50,249 bases of DNA from an uncultured Granulosicoccaceae bacterium (GTDB lineage: Bacteria > Pseudomonadota > Gammaproteobacteria > Granulosicoccales > Granulosicoccaceae), in contig CALGNZ010000106.1 in assembly GCA_937957915.1 (NCBI GenBank), positions 1 through 50,249 of the forward strand. The letters are read 5' to 3'. The notes under the pieces were generated by a model. It made no database searches. It saw nothing but the letters and a program-made list of their open reading frames with translations, and had not been told where the DNA came from. Below, piece after piece: positions 9,260-18,176 of this stretch (the first letter of the stretch is position 1; the number at the start of each line of letters is the position of its first letter). A program made the translations under genes and the position numbers.

Positions 9260-12200
9260 CTAGAGCCGCGCCAGTGGATCACCATAGTGTTGGTAAGCTG
9301 CCCACAAGTGCTTGTAACTGGCACGACGCTCATAGAGAAACTTTCGTGTCACCAGCAGCGCTTCTCCCAGCGACAAACTGTCTTCCAGAATGCCTTTATA
9401 GAAGCTACCGGCGAAGTCCATTGCACCCCGGTCATCCACTTCCCATGCCGTACCAATATAGTTTCGCACGCCTTTTTTGAAGAACTCATCGGCAAGTGTC
9501 GCAAGCAATCCGGCATCTGCCCCTTCATAATCGGTTTCTCGACGCCCTTGCAAACGGTTCGACGTACGTCCGGACAGACAGGCATTGGCCACAATCAAAT
9601 CAGGCGGATTGCGAAGGTTTTCAAGTTCATACGCCGTAAGCAGTTCACTACCAAACAACCAGCCCGCACGGGTAGGATCGTCTTCATCGAAATCACCATG
9701 TCCGGCATAGTGCAGCAGTGAAAACTTTTCCAGCGCCAGCAATCTGAGCACAGTAAATCGCGTGGCGGCTTCAGAGACTGGTGAACCCGGGCCTGCCGCT
9801 TTAGTGCCAGTCGAATCAGTGCCTGTCGAATCAGAGCGGCCGAGCTGACCCGGGAGGCCAATAAGCAGAGTGACATCAAAGCCGTTGCTTTTCAGAAGTG
9901 CGGCGACGCTGAGTGCCTCACTGCGTGCCGCAGGCAGATCGCCTGATGGATCACCTATCACAAGGGCTTTTCTCGCCGTTCCACTCGGCGCCAGGTTCGA
10001 GAAGGCCGGACTGTAGGCAGTCTTTAATTGCCTGGCCACCGCAACATTAAGCCCCAGGCACGATGGATCTCCAGCATCGAAGTCCTTGCTATCGTTGGTT
10101 GATAGCATCTCCCAGTGCACACCGGCGAGCCTTCGATCCAGATCAAAAACAACAGGGCGGTTGCTTTTAAAGATAGCTCTAAATTTCTCCGGTATTAAAA
10201 AATTGCTGAGCAGGTAGCTCAACTCACCCATCAACTCGGTATCGGGATCGACACAACGAGCTATCAGCTCTTTTATTATCGGAAAGTCTGTGCGCAGCTC
10301 TTCCTGTGGTATTACCGCCGTATCGGTAATTGCAGACACGCGAACACTCTTCGCCAGCCGCGTAAAAGATATTCGCTGGTAATCCGCCTGCGCTGACGAT
10401 TGTTCAGAGCCCAGCGACAGTGAGTATCGCTCCAGCACCTGCTCTATTGTCAGGCCAGAGTCGGTAGCGCTATCTGCAATATCACTGTTAGCCGCACTCA
10501 GCTGACCCTGCAATTTTTTGATCGACCCCGTTGCCGCCTTTTGCTCTGTTTCGGACAGAGACAAACTGCTCATCAATTTTTGTAGTGAGATATCTCCGTC
10601 TGATGATTTTAACGCTTCAACACCGGATGCAAGAATCACCGATGCAGCCAACTCCTGACTCACTACGCCATTGGTACCGGTTACCAGCGCACTGGCGGGC
10701 TGTATCCTGACAGCGGAATCCACCGAATCAAGTGCAGACACAACGCTTTGAATCCGGTGGGCACGGCTTAAGTCGAGTTCTACTATTTGTACCTTGTGGA
10801 TATTCGAAATCAGTCCGCTACTCAGCGCGTCAGACATACCCTGCAACAGACAGTTTACGCTGGTCTCTACAGACAGCGCGCCGGTACCAGATCCAATAAG
10901 CACCGTGCTGAGAGAGTAGATATTCGGCAGACTACCGGCAGTCCAGGCCAAACTGCGAGCCAGTGAACGCAACCCGCCTTTAGTAAAACCACCCGGCACT
11001 CCCATCCCTGCAATTGCGACCAGCTTCCTCGGCTCATCCGCTCTGGGATAAAAATAGACATCACCGATCGCACCGCGTATCAGGCCACGTTGTGAAAGTT
11101 GCCTCAACACCAGATCAGCAGGCTCAATACGGGGGAGCGCTTTCCAGTTTGCCGATGATATGATCGTATCAAGGGCTCTTTCCGATTGAGCAGGTAAAAC
11201 ATTTTCATAGTGCCCACAGCAAAAAATATCACCATCGCCGTGACGAATGTCCCCCCAAACCACTTCAACAGTCAGAATTGGCCCATCACTTGAGCTGGGC
11301 ATCTTCGATATTGCACCAGCTGACCCGCGCGCTTCTGTCTCTGCCCTGGTACCCTCGGGCACCAGCACTTCAGCTACACGCGATTCATTGTCAGGCCCTT
11401 GTGTTATAGCCGGCACGGTTACCCTGCCTTCCTGGCTTGTGCGGGTTGCACCCGCCAGCCAGTTACTCAGCAGCGTGGCTACCCGTGACTGAAAAAAGTA
11501 AACCGTGTGGTAGATGGTGTTGTCATTGGAGAACAGGCGACTCTCCACGAGACGTGCCGCAGGCTGTGGGTCTATTACAAACATGGATTCTGAGTTGACG
11601 ACCAGATCGTTGGCCTCTCCCATCAATCGATCAACAAGCCCATCTCCGATTCTCAGCAACATACCTTTGCCAAGGCTGGATGATGACCCGCTATCGGCAT
11701 CAAAGTCCGAACCAATCGCATAGTACTCAGCAAAGCCAGGCAGGCCTCTGGCGCTATCTACGGTATTAAGTTGCTTCACGATGTCACCAGAGGGCCGCAT
11801 GGCTGCAAGCCCGGGTACACCGTTTTCCTTCACCGCGTTAACCACAATGTGCCTGACCAGTGAGCCGATGCTCTGGATAACCACATTGACAGCAGTCAGT
11901 GACGAAGCCACACCCAGCAATCGCCCTGCCCCTGCAGCAAGGTTAGTATAGAGATCGATTAGACCGTGCCAGTTCTCTTCATTGGCAAGTTCAGTTCCGC
12001 CATTGGTACAGCCGACCATCACGCAACGATTAAACAAAAGTGTTGCCGATTCCTGTGGAACAACAGCTTCCGTCAATGTTCTTAACACCAGCCCGCCACG
12101 ACTAAAAGCAATTGCATCAAAAGCAAGCTTGAACGACCGTTCACCCTGCAGCTCCACCAGTTTGCTAAAAATCTGACGGGCATTCTGCTCTGGTGTCTCC

Positions 12201-13027
12201 GACAATGTGTAGTGATCAAAGCCGACAATCACATCATAGTGTTGCATGGCCTGAGCAAGAAATACCTTTCCCTCGGCTGTTTCTGTCAATGCGCCAAAGC
12301 TACCTTGTGTACTGCTAAAGGTGCCATGTACCAATAAAAGAATTCGAGCATCCCTGTCATTCGGCAACTTGTCTGCCGGATACTGCGGTACAGCCTTCCA
12401 CGCAAAGGTGGCGCCCTCTGATACCAGCAACATGGGCCCCGGTTTTACACTGTGCTCCAGCTTTTGAGTGAGCACACCTGTAACAGTCCGTGCGATAAAC
12501 TTGAAGACAAATGCCTTCACTTTGCCAAAAATAGATTGCTTTATAAACTCGACTAACCCGCGAGTAGTTGAGCGAGTAGTCTTTACCGCCACCCCGTCTC
12601 CAATCTGCAGAGAAAAGGAAACGTTATTTATCTGGCGGCCACTTCTGTTTTGCGATCTCACACTCGCAGACTTATCCGGGTAGTGCCACTCAAAGACGCC
12701 ATCAACTTCAATCAGCAGCGCGGCGTTTTCATCGGCCTCCAGTTCAATATCAATAGCGACAGTATCAACTGACGATCGTGTTGTTCCCCGAGTGGTCGAT
12801 CTATCATCAGGAAGGTCGAGCGAAAACTTATCAACCAATACAAATCCGTTTTCAGCATTAACGTCTTTCCAAAGCGCATCGGTCAGTAGATCTCTGACGG
12901 CGCTGGCAGATCGGCTCTTAGCCTTTGATCGCTTTTTGGACTTAGATCGGTATACCCGCCCTGGCTCCTCGATATAGTCAGGGACTGTCAGCTTTACCGC
13001 ACCATTCTTACGTGAAATTGTTTTCAG
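9260..13027 (-). CDS. CHAT-domain protease with N-terminal alpha/beta-hydrolase domain
   Basis: A protein of about 1,255 residues. After a basic N-terminal stretch comes an alpha/beta-hydrolase domain, with the oxyanion segment LLLVHGTFSS and nucleophile elbow AIAFSRGGLV. The middle contains VVWGDIRHGDGDIF and a Gly-rich GMGVPGGFTKGGLRSLAR, reminiscent of the macro-like domain of other CHAT proteins. The C-terminus is a CHAT (caspase HetF-associated with TPR) protease domain with catalytic His in LLHYAGHGDF and catalytic Cys in VANACLSGRT. The first TTG start is at 12838, but convincing coding sequence continues to a stop at 13037-13039 with no ATG, GTG or TTG. A GGAGG at 13032-13036 suggests CTG (13027) or ATT (13018) as start. 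It is convergent to the DISARM-like operon. CHAT proteases often act as effectors in bacterial immunity, and that role is inferred here. Confidence 0.8.
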   Translation of the reverse strand: MKTISRKNGAVKLTVPDYIEEPGRVYRSKSKKRSKAKSRSASAVRDLLTDALWKDVNAENGFVLVDKFSLDLPDDRSTTRGTTRSSVDTVAIDIELEADENAALLIEVDGVFEWHYPDKSASVRSQNRSGRQINNVSFSLQIGDGVAVKTTRSTTRGLVEFIKQSIFGKVKAFVFKFIARTVTGVLTQKLEHSVKPGPMLLVSEGATFAWKAVPQYPADKLPNDRDARILLLVHGTFSSTQGSFGALTETAEGKVFLAQAMQHYDVIVGFDHYTLSETPEQNARQIFSKLVELQGERSFKLAFDAIAFSRGGLVLRTLTEAVVPQESATLLFNRCVMVGCTNGGTELANEENWHGLIDLYTNLAAGAGRLLGVASSLTAVNVVIQSIGSLVRHIVVNAVKENGVPGLAAMRPSGDIVKQLNTVDSARGLPGFAEYYAIGSDFDADSGSSSSLGKGMLLRIGDGLVDRLMGEANDLVVNSESMFVIDPQPAARLVESRLFSNDNTIYHTVYFFQSRVATLLSNWLAGATRTSQEGRVTVPAITQGPDNESRVAEVLVPEGTRAETEARGSAGAISKMPSSSDGPILTVEVVWGDIRHGDGDIFCCGHYENVLPAQSERALDTIISSANWKALPRIEPADLVLRQLSQRGLIRGAIGDVYFYPRADEPRKLVAIAGMGVPGGFTKGGLRSLARSLAWTAGSLPNIYSLSTVLIGSGTGALSVETSVNCLLQGMSDALSSGLISNIHKVQIVELDLSRAHRIQSVVSALDSVDSAVRIQPASALVTGTNGVVSQELAASVILASGVEALKSSDGDISLQKLMSSLSLSETEQKAATGSIKKLQGQLSAANSDIADSATDSGLTIEQVLERYSLSLGSEQSSAQADYQRISFTRLAKSVRVSAITDTAVIPQEELRTDFPIIKELIARCVDPDTELMGELSYLLSNFLIPEKFRAIFKSNRPVVFDLDRRLAGVHWEMLSTNDSKDFDAGDPSCLGLNVAVARQLKTAYSPAFSNLAPSGTARKALVIGDPSGDLPAARSEALSVAALLKSNGFDVTLLIGLPGQLGRSDSTGTDSTGTKAAGPGSPVSEAATRFTVLRLLALEKFSLLHYAGHGDFDEDDPTRAGWLFGSELLTAYELENLRNPPDLIVANACLSGRTSNRLQGRRETDYEGADAGLLATLADEFFKKGVRNYIGTAWEVDDRGAMDFAGSFYKGILEDSLSLGEALLVTRKFLYERRASYKHLWAAYQHYGDPLARL

Positions 13028-13545
13028 CTCGCCTCCCTACAGATTTGGAATCAAATCAGCTTGTTGCACACGTGACATTGTCAAGTGTAGTAGAGCCTGC
13101 GAACGGACCCATCACCCTATTGGGTCATTTCATTACAGATTTTACGGAAACTCCGCCAAGCACAGCTACATTGACCATAGGAAAGCCGGATGCCGGGCGA
13201 TTCTACCAGCGTCGATGGCGCAATTGACTGCGGCGAAAACTGTACAGCTGTTCAGGCAACGCTTGCCGGCGCAGTCACAGAACCCGTTTTAGAACGATTG
13301 TTCAAAGTATCAGAACGCCGGTTTAAGCTGTGTTATGACATCGAGGATCGATTTTTATACCAAGCCGTATATATTGACTGCCGCTGACTGTTCAGGCGTG
13401 AGCGCAACTGGAAATTTCCTGTCCCAACCAGGGCCTGCCTCGAATTTCTCCAACGCGGCTATGTTGGCTATGGCGGCTGTAGCTTCGATCCGTGTTACCG
13501 AATTTTCCAAACAACCCACGACCTCGCGGCACGAGGATGGAGCTG
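13028..13545. other. Intergenic region with a possible decayed repeat-domain fragment
   Basis: No intact gene. On the plus strand around 13150-13260 two overlapping frames read like a broken bacterial repeat domain (TATLTIGKPDAG in one frame, SVDGAIDCGENC in another), recalling the cysteine-paired DGxIxCGxxC repeats of secreted proteins. The fragment is short and the resemblance is weak. The GGAGG at 13032-13036 on the minus strand serves the CHAT gene. Confidence 0.3.
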
Positions 13546-13992
13546 TTATTCATGCTCACGCCTGACCACGAATGCACGCTTCTCATCTGACGAAAACCCG
13601 GCATCCCGGTAAAACTGCATGACTGATTCCTCCTTTCTCCCAGACATAAGCATCACCTTATAACAGCCCTCATCCCAGGCCAACGATAAAGTGTACTTCA
13701 ATAGTTTTTTACCGTACCCCCTGTTTCTATGGTCAGTATGAGTCACAACATTCTCTATCAGACAGTACGGTTGACCAGATCTGGAAAAATTTGGCACGAC
13801 AACCTTTTGGCAGCAAGATACAAGCTGGCTTTCGATGGTCAGCCCTATGTATTGGATCAGACTACTTTTACGGGTTTTCTCCCATATTGATTGCATTGAC
13901 TCTTCATCTGGTACCGGGTCCCCCGGATTGAGGTGCCCATATAGCTCAACAAGGTCTTTTATGTCCTCTTCGATTAGCGTTCGAATTTGCAT
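13546..13992 (-). CDS. GNAT family N-acetyltransferase
   Basis: A 148-residue cytoplasmic acetyltransferase of the GNAT fold, close to the usual single-domain length. The acetyl-CoA binding motif A is visible as NVVTHTDHRNRGYGKKLLKY (Q/RxxGxG/A type, here RNRGYGKKLL), preceded by the beta-4 strand PYCLIENVV. The C-terminal motif VMQFYRDAGF is the typical GNAT beta-6/alpha-4 element. I chose the ATG at 13992 because AGGGA lies just upstream and the domain begins immediately (MQIRTLIEEDIKDLVELY). The frame is open for another 40 codons, but that extension looks non-homologous. Substrate unknown. The gene stands alone between the CHAT gene and a long non-coding stretch. Confidence 0.82.
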   Translation of the reverse strand: MQIRTLIEEDIKDLVELYGHLNPGDPVPDEESMQSIWEKTRKSSLIQYIGLTIESQLVSCCQKVVVPNFSRSGQPYCLIENVVTHTDHRNRGYGKKLLKYTLSLAWDEGCYKVMLMSGRKEESVMQFYRDAGFSSDEKRAFVVRREHE

Positions 13993-14666
13993 TTCTTTTT
14001 CCCTATAACTGCCCACAGACAAGATGCTGAAATTAGTCATTACTGAGCAGCCATAAAGCTGCACCAGTAGAATCAGCCCAAAAGCCTTACCGTAGCACCG
14101 AAAAATCAGCATTAATACACTGACAAAGTTCTAACTTCATGCGCAGTTCTATGAACCCCCTGCATACATTAACTACTGAAAGGCAACCACCACCGACGTT
14201 AATCCTATTCACAATCGCGCCTGCTTAACCTGCACACTCGCCAGAGCGTTAAAAGCAATAAAACCAAACAAAGAAATACAAACCAGCCATTGAATTGCCA
14301 ACTATTCGGGCTCTCACCTCCCCCCTTTCGCTAACAACTTTTTTACCGTTGAGGAGTGCTGAAATTGTACTGACTCATCGAAGCCAGCCAAAACAATATT
14401 TCACTTCGCACGACGCTGCTACATAAGTGCGTATCCTCTGATTGGCTTTACAAACAGAAGAATGCCATCACTACTCTGTGAGGCAAGTGTGAACCAGTCA
14501 GGCACCAATTGTTGCGGGATTGAAATCTGCCAGTCTCAGTTTCGAGACGGTGGCTCCAAAGTGCGAGACAAAAGGTCTCACGATGTTAAATTAGTGGCCA
14601 GAAACCTTCATCAATAACAACCCATAGCCGTCAATAGCAGTTGAGATAGTGCAAAGGTAGTTTTGC
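13993..14666. other. Non-coding stretch upstream of the SASA-type lipoprotein
   Basis: About 670 bases with no supportable gene on either strand. It must contain the promoter of the GNAT gene (minus) and of the lipoprotein gene (plus). A weak inverted repeat GAGAC-aaaag-GTCTC occurs near 14565-14580. I see no clear -35/-10 pair or RNA motif. Confidence 0.4.
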
Positions 14667-16844
14667 GTGAATACTATAAAAACCCATTTAACCGGCGTCC
14701 TGGCGATGTCTGCAATAGTAGCTTCCTGCGGTGGCGACGGTGATCACCGGGTCGGGATGTTCTCAGATAGCCCGGTAGGCGGGATACACTTCGAGACTCC
14801 AACCACCAGTGGTGTTACCAGTGCCGAAGGCCTTTTTGGCTATCGCGAGGGCGAGACCGTGATATTTAGCATCGGCAAACTGGCCTTGCCGGTTGTAGTA
14901 GCGTCCGAAATGGTGACCCCTCTGGACATGGGGATCGAGCCCGATATCCATGATCCATCGGTGGTTAATATTGCACGTCTTCTGCAGTCACTCGATGAAG
15001 ATGGCAACCCTGAAAACGGTATTCATATTTCCGAAGACACAGCTTCGGTGTTTACTGATCCTGTTGTTTACGATGCCACTGATAACAGCGCTGTCGCAGA
15101 CGTGGTTTACGAGGTCTACGGAGATGACCGGGCAGCGGTGACCGCTGATCAGGCGATCTCTCATTTTGTCGCTACGCTAAGTGCTAACACAGGTAGTAAT
15201 GGAACAATTGATCAATTAACTTACCTGGTTGGTGCAGGAAAGGCTTTTGAAGGTGAAAGTTTGTATGTGGATCAGACCACCTTCTCTCTGACATTGGGGG
15301 GCGCAGTGCACACTGGTGCCACATCCGTAAATCACGGTGTATACCAATTGTCCGGCCAGCCAGATACCTGGTTTGTAGCTGTGGAAGAGACAACCGAGGG
15401 CAAACTGGCTTGCATCGAAAGAGCACCGGCTTCTCTTGCTGACTGTGAATACGGTTTGTATCACTTGTTCGAAGAAGAAGAACAGGCAATGGCGTTTAGT
15501 GCCGTCGAAAACAACTCGCAAGTTGAAACCGATAACCCGGCTGCAAACAATACCGAGGCCAATTCAGCCTCGGAACCTGAGGCAGGTGCTGCAACCGAAG
15601 CTGCCGAAAATACAACCGACACCGTTGATCCGGTTGTAGATGAATTAGTAACAGAACAACCGGCTCCCGCATGTCATAGCAACACCCTCGATAGTGACGG
15701 AGACGGTTATGGCTGGCAAAACAACAAAACCTGTTTAATTATTGTGGACGGTGAAGCCGTCGCCGAGAATACACCTGCCAATGTCGTGGAACCGGCACCG
15801 GCAACTGAAAGACCTACTGATGTTGTAGTGCCGGCTGTCGATCAGCAAACCGGGTCTGCTGCGCCATCTGAGCCTGAGGTGACTTCGGAGCCTGCAGCGC
15901 CATCTGAACCCACAGTGCCCTCTGAGCCTGAAGTACCATCTGAGCCCGAAGTACCATCTGAGCCCGAAGTACCATCCGAGCCCACAGTACCATCCGAGCC
16001 CACAGTACCATCTGAGCCCGAAGTACCATCCGAGCCCACAGTACCATCCGAACCAGTATTGAGTGTGCAGGCTTCAGACATAACGGACGTCATTGTTTTA
16101 ACCGGTCAGGCTAACGCTGCGGGTGTGGAAACCGACTACGATGTAACACTTGATGCAGGAAATGAAAATCTGTTTGCCTTTAACGAAGATGGTCAGTGGC
16201 GGCCGGCAAATCTGAATCAGTTCTGGGATGCTAACTTGCCGTCGAACTATGCCTTAGTGGCGGATGGTCGAGAACCGTACAATAACCTGGTCTTTCAGAC
16301 AGGCAAGTCACTGTCTGCCCAAAGCGATCGGGTCGTCGGCATCATACTGGTTGCAGCACCGGGTGAAGGCATCAGGAACTGGGACTACAACTCTGCGTTC
16401 TATAAGAAAATTCGAAACAAAGTGGCTCTGGCGTTAGCCGCATTGCCTCAAAAAGAGACCGTCGATGCGATGATCTGGATGCAGGGAGAAACTGACTGGC
16501 TTGCCGAAGGTACGGCTGATCCTGATGCAACCGGCTTTTCGTCCACAGATTCAGATTTCTACCGCAACTATTATCCAACCAAGTTAAATCAACTGATAGC
16601 GAATCTGCGCAGCGAATGGTGGTATGGACACAAAGCGCAGTTCATCTGTGGCGAAACAAAGAAAACAGACCTCAATCATCATTTGATGGCGTTAAACAAT
16701 GATGGCGATGATCGCACATCCTGTGCCCGGGCATCCGACCTGCCAACACGCCAGAGCGACCCTTATCACAATCATTTCTCTGCTGAGAGTTTGAGAATAC
16801 TCGGCGGTCGTATCGCCGAACTGTATCTATCGGGCGCCAATTGA
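14667..16844 (+). CDS. Lipoprotein with degenerate SASA/sialate O-acetylesterase-like domain
   Basis: A 725-residue surface lipoprotein. Start GTG has an AGG nine bases upstream. The signal peptide ends in a lipobox VASC with Cys21. Residues 30-180 form a domain seen in other gammaproteobacterial lipoproteins (GVTSAEGLFGYREGETVIFSIG, then NIARLLQSLDEDGNPENGI). Near residue 345 there is a DSDGDGYGWQNNKTC element with flanking cysteines, common in carbohydrate-active proteins. A low-complexity linker of eleven PSEPxV-type units (residues 400-465) leads to a C-terminal SGNH/SASA esterase-like domain. It has the WMQGETD block and an Asp-x-x-His region in DPYHNHFS. The nucleophile motif, normally GQSN, reads GQAN, so hydrolysis through Ser is not expected. 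It may bind rather than cleave glycans. Confidence 0.8.
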   Translation: MNTIKTHLTGVLAMSAIVASCGGDGDHRVGMFSDSPVGGIHFETPTTSGVTSAEGLFGYREGETVIFSIGKLALPVVVASEMVTPLDMGIEPDIHDPSVVNIARLLQSLDEDGNPENGIHISEDTASVFTDPVVYDATDNSAVADVVYEVYGDDRAAVTADQAISHFVATLSANTGSNGTIDQLTYLVGAGKAFEGESLYVDQTTFSLTLGGAVHTGATSVNHGVYQLSGQPDTWFVAVEETTEGKLACIERAPASLADCEYGLYHLFEEEEQAMAFSAVENNSQVETDNPAANNTEANSASEPEAGAATEAAENTTDTVDPVVDELVTEQPAPACHSNTLDSDGDGYGWQNNKTCLIIVDGEAVAENTPANVVEPAPATERPTDVVVPAVDQQTGSAAPSEPEVTSEPAAPSEPTVPSEPEVPSEPEVPSEPEVPSEPTVPSEPTVPSEPEVPSEPTVPSEPVLSVQASDITDVIVLTGQANAAGVETDYDVTLDAGNENLFAFNEDGQWRPANLNQFWDANLPSNYALVADGREPYNNLVFQTGKSLSAQSDRVVGIILVAAPGEGIRNWDYNSAFYKKIRNKVALALAALPQKETVDAMIWMQGETDWLAEGTADPDATGFSSTDSDFYRNYYPTKLNQLIANLRSEWWYGHKAQFICGETKKTDLNHHLMALNNDGDDRTSCARASDLPTRQSDPYHNHFSAESLRILGGRIAELYLSGAN
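15864..16061 (+). repeat. 18-bp tandem repeat encoding PSEPxV linker, 11 units
   Basis: Eleven in-frame 18-base units of the type CCATCTGAGCCCGAAGTA encode PSEPEV/PSEPTV hexapeptides, the second unit being TSEPAA. Units alternate E and T at position 5. Synonymous differences between units suggest duplication followed by drift. The product is a rigid, acidic, Pro-rich spacer between the N-terminal and SASA-like domains of the lipoprotein. Confidence 0.95.
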
Positions 16845-16883
16845 GCGCTGGAGACACCATCAGCCAACAACTGCGGTAGTGCT

Positions 16884-16920
16884 CTGACGGTTCAACAACT
16901 TAACGTCAGGCGGATTTTAT
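16884..16920. terminator. Weak hairpin between convergent genes
   Basis: A perfect 6-base stem CTGACG / CGTCAG (16884-16889 and 16904-16909) with a 14-base loop, followed on the plus strand by GCGGATTTTATT. It lies at the convergent ends of the lipoprotein and hydrolase genes. The stem is short and the T run poor, so this is a tentative terminator. Confidence 0.25.
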
Positions 16921-17784
16921 TGTCCGTACAATACGACCGCCAATTTCCTCACTTTCGAGTAACAAGTGACCGGCACGTTCGACAAAATAGTTTTTACAAT
17001 TCGGAAGTCTATCAGCAAACATTCTTGCCGGATGTATAGGCATCAATGTATCAGACACACCATGCCACATAAATATAGGAGATTCTATTCTCGAATAGTC
17101 AATTCCCCAAGGACGTGACACCAACAATAGATCGGAATAGTGGGCCGCATAACCTTGTCGATAAGCCTCTCTAATATGCTCTACCAAGCATTCAAGCTGA
17201 CCTTTTTTTGTCATATTATCCAATACTTTTATATCCCATTCGCACAACTGCGATCTTAATTCATCTATCACCCGTTCCGGTTTTTTCCGGGAGTGGCTTG
17301 CTACACTTTTTAAAATAGCCTTAAGTATCCAGGGGAAATATTTTGACATTACAAACGCCAGTTTATTTCCGATGGACATTCCTTTGAAATAGCCCTCCAT
17401 TTCCGTCGGCGCGGCACTTGCGATTAAAGAGGTTGACAATACTCGACTCGACAGATTCGAGGCACACGCTAACGCATAGGGGCCACCGCCAGATACCCCA
17501 GCGACGTGAAATTCACGAATTTCAAGATCATCGGCTAACTCCTTGATATCCGCTGTAAAGCACTCGATGTGCCTACCCTTCACAGGACTGGACAAACCAT
17601 AGCCCGGTCTCTTGGGGGTAATGATTCTTAGATTTTCTTTATCAACAAGAGGCTCATTCTCCAGACCGAATATCCTGGATCCGGGAGTACCATGAAATAA
17701 AAATATTGGCACACCATCAGAACTACCATAGTCGATAAAGCCTAACTTTCTTTCGTCACTTAATGTAAAGATGGAGTCTTTCAT
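16906..17784 (-). CDS. Alpha/beta-fold hydrolase
   Basis: A 292-residue single-domain alpha/beta hydrolase of usual length, cytoplasmic with no signal peptide. The oxyanion segment is PIFLFHGTPGSR. The nucleophile elbow is VAGVSGGGPYAL (Ser in GVSGGG), the acid is probably the Asp of WHGVSDTLMP, and the catalytic His is in VERAGHLLLES. The substrate cannot be assigned: the HGTPGS and PGYGLS features are shared by esterases, haloperoxidase-like and C-C bond hydrolases. It is a single gene, convergent with the lipoprotein gene. Confidence 0.85.
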   Translation of the reverse strand: MKDSIFTLSDERKLGFIDYGSSDGVPIFLFHGTPGSRIFGLENEPLVDKENLRIITPKRPGYGLSSPVKGRHIECFTADIKELADDLEIREFHVAGVSGGGPYALACASNLSSRVLSTSLIASAAPTEMEGYFKGMSIGNKLAFVMSKYFPWILKAILKSVASHSRKKPERVIDELRSQLCEWDIKVLDNMTKKGQLECLVEHIREAYRQGYAAHYSDLLLVSRPWGIDYSRIESPIFMWHGVSDTLMPIHPARMFADRLPNCKNYFVERAGHLLLESEEIGGRIVRTIKSA

Positions 17785-18176
17785 CGGACCTGCTTCTTTA
17801 GCCTGACACCAACAGCAACTTGTTTGCGGTAGTCAAAGATATTACAAGTGTAACGGTCTTCACCAAATAGGAAAGTTCCTCGAGTGGCCTTACACTGATG
17901 TGATGCTAAAAGTATACGCTGCTGGGCAGACTTACCTGACGAGCATCCACCAAACGCGGCGGGCTATCCTTTTTATTTACCACTCGCATAAACCAATTGA
18001 TTTCACTGACGCTACCAGCAAAATATGGCGCCTTTCGATCACCTGCCCTGCTTAGAAATATAGACATAAGCAAGCAACTCAAAAAAAGCGACAGCACCTG
18101 TTACACAACCGTATTGCAAGGTCCATATCAGCACTACAGTGATTATCCCTGTATTTTCCTGGCCTTTAAAAATCCT
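17785..18176. other. Intergenic region, nothing recognised
   Basis: About 390 bases between the hydrolase start and the LysR gene end, both on the minus strand. It should contain the hydrolase promoter. No gene-like frame, repeat or clear RNA element was seen. Confidence 0.4.

Noticed and set aside
9235..9721. Plus-strand frames opposite the CHAT gene
   Set aside because: They overlap the strongly coding CHAT domain on the other strand and have no homology.
15842..16093. Antisense frame encoding a Gly-Ser-Asp repeat protein opposite the PSEP linker
   Set aside because: It is a mirror of the 18-bp repeat on the other strand, with no start signal or homology.
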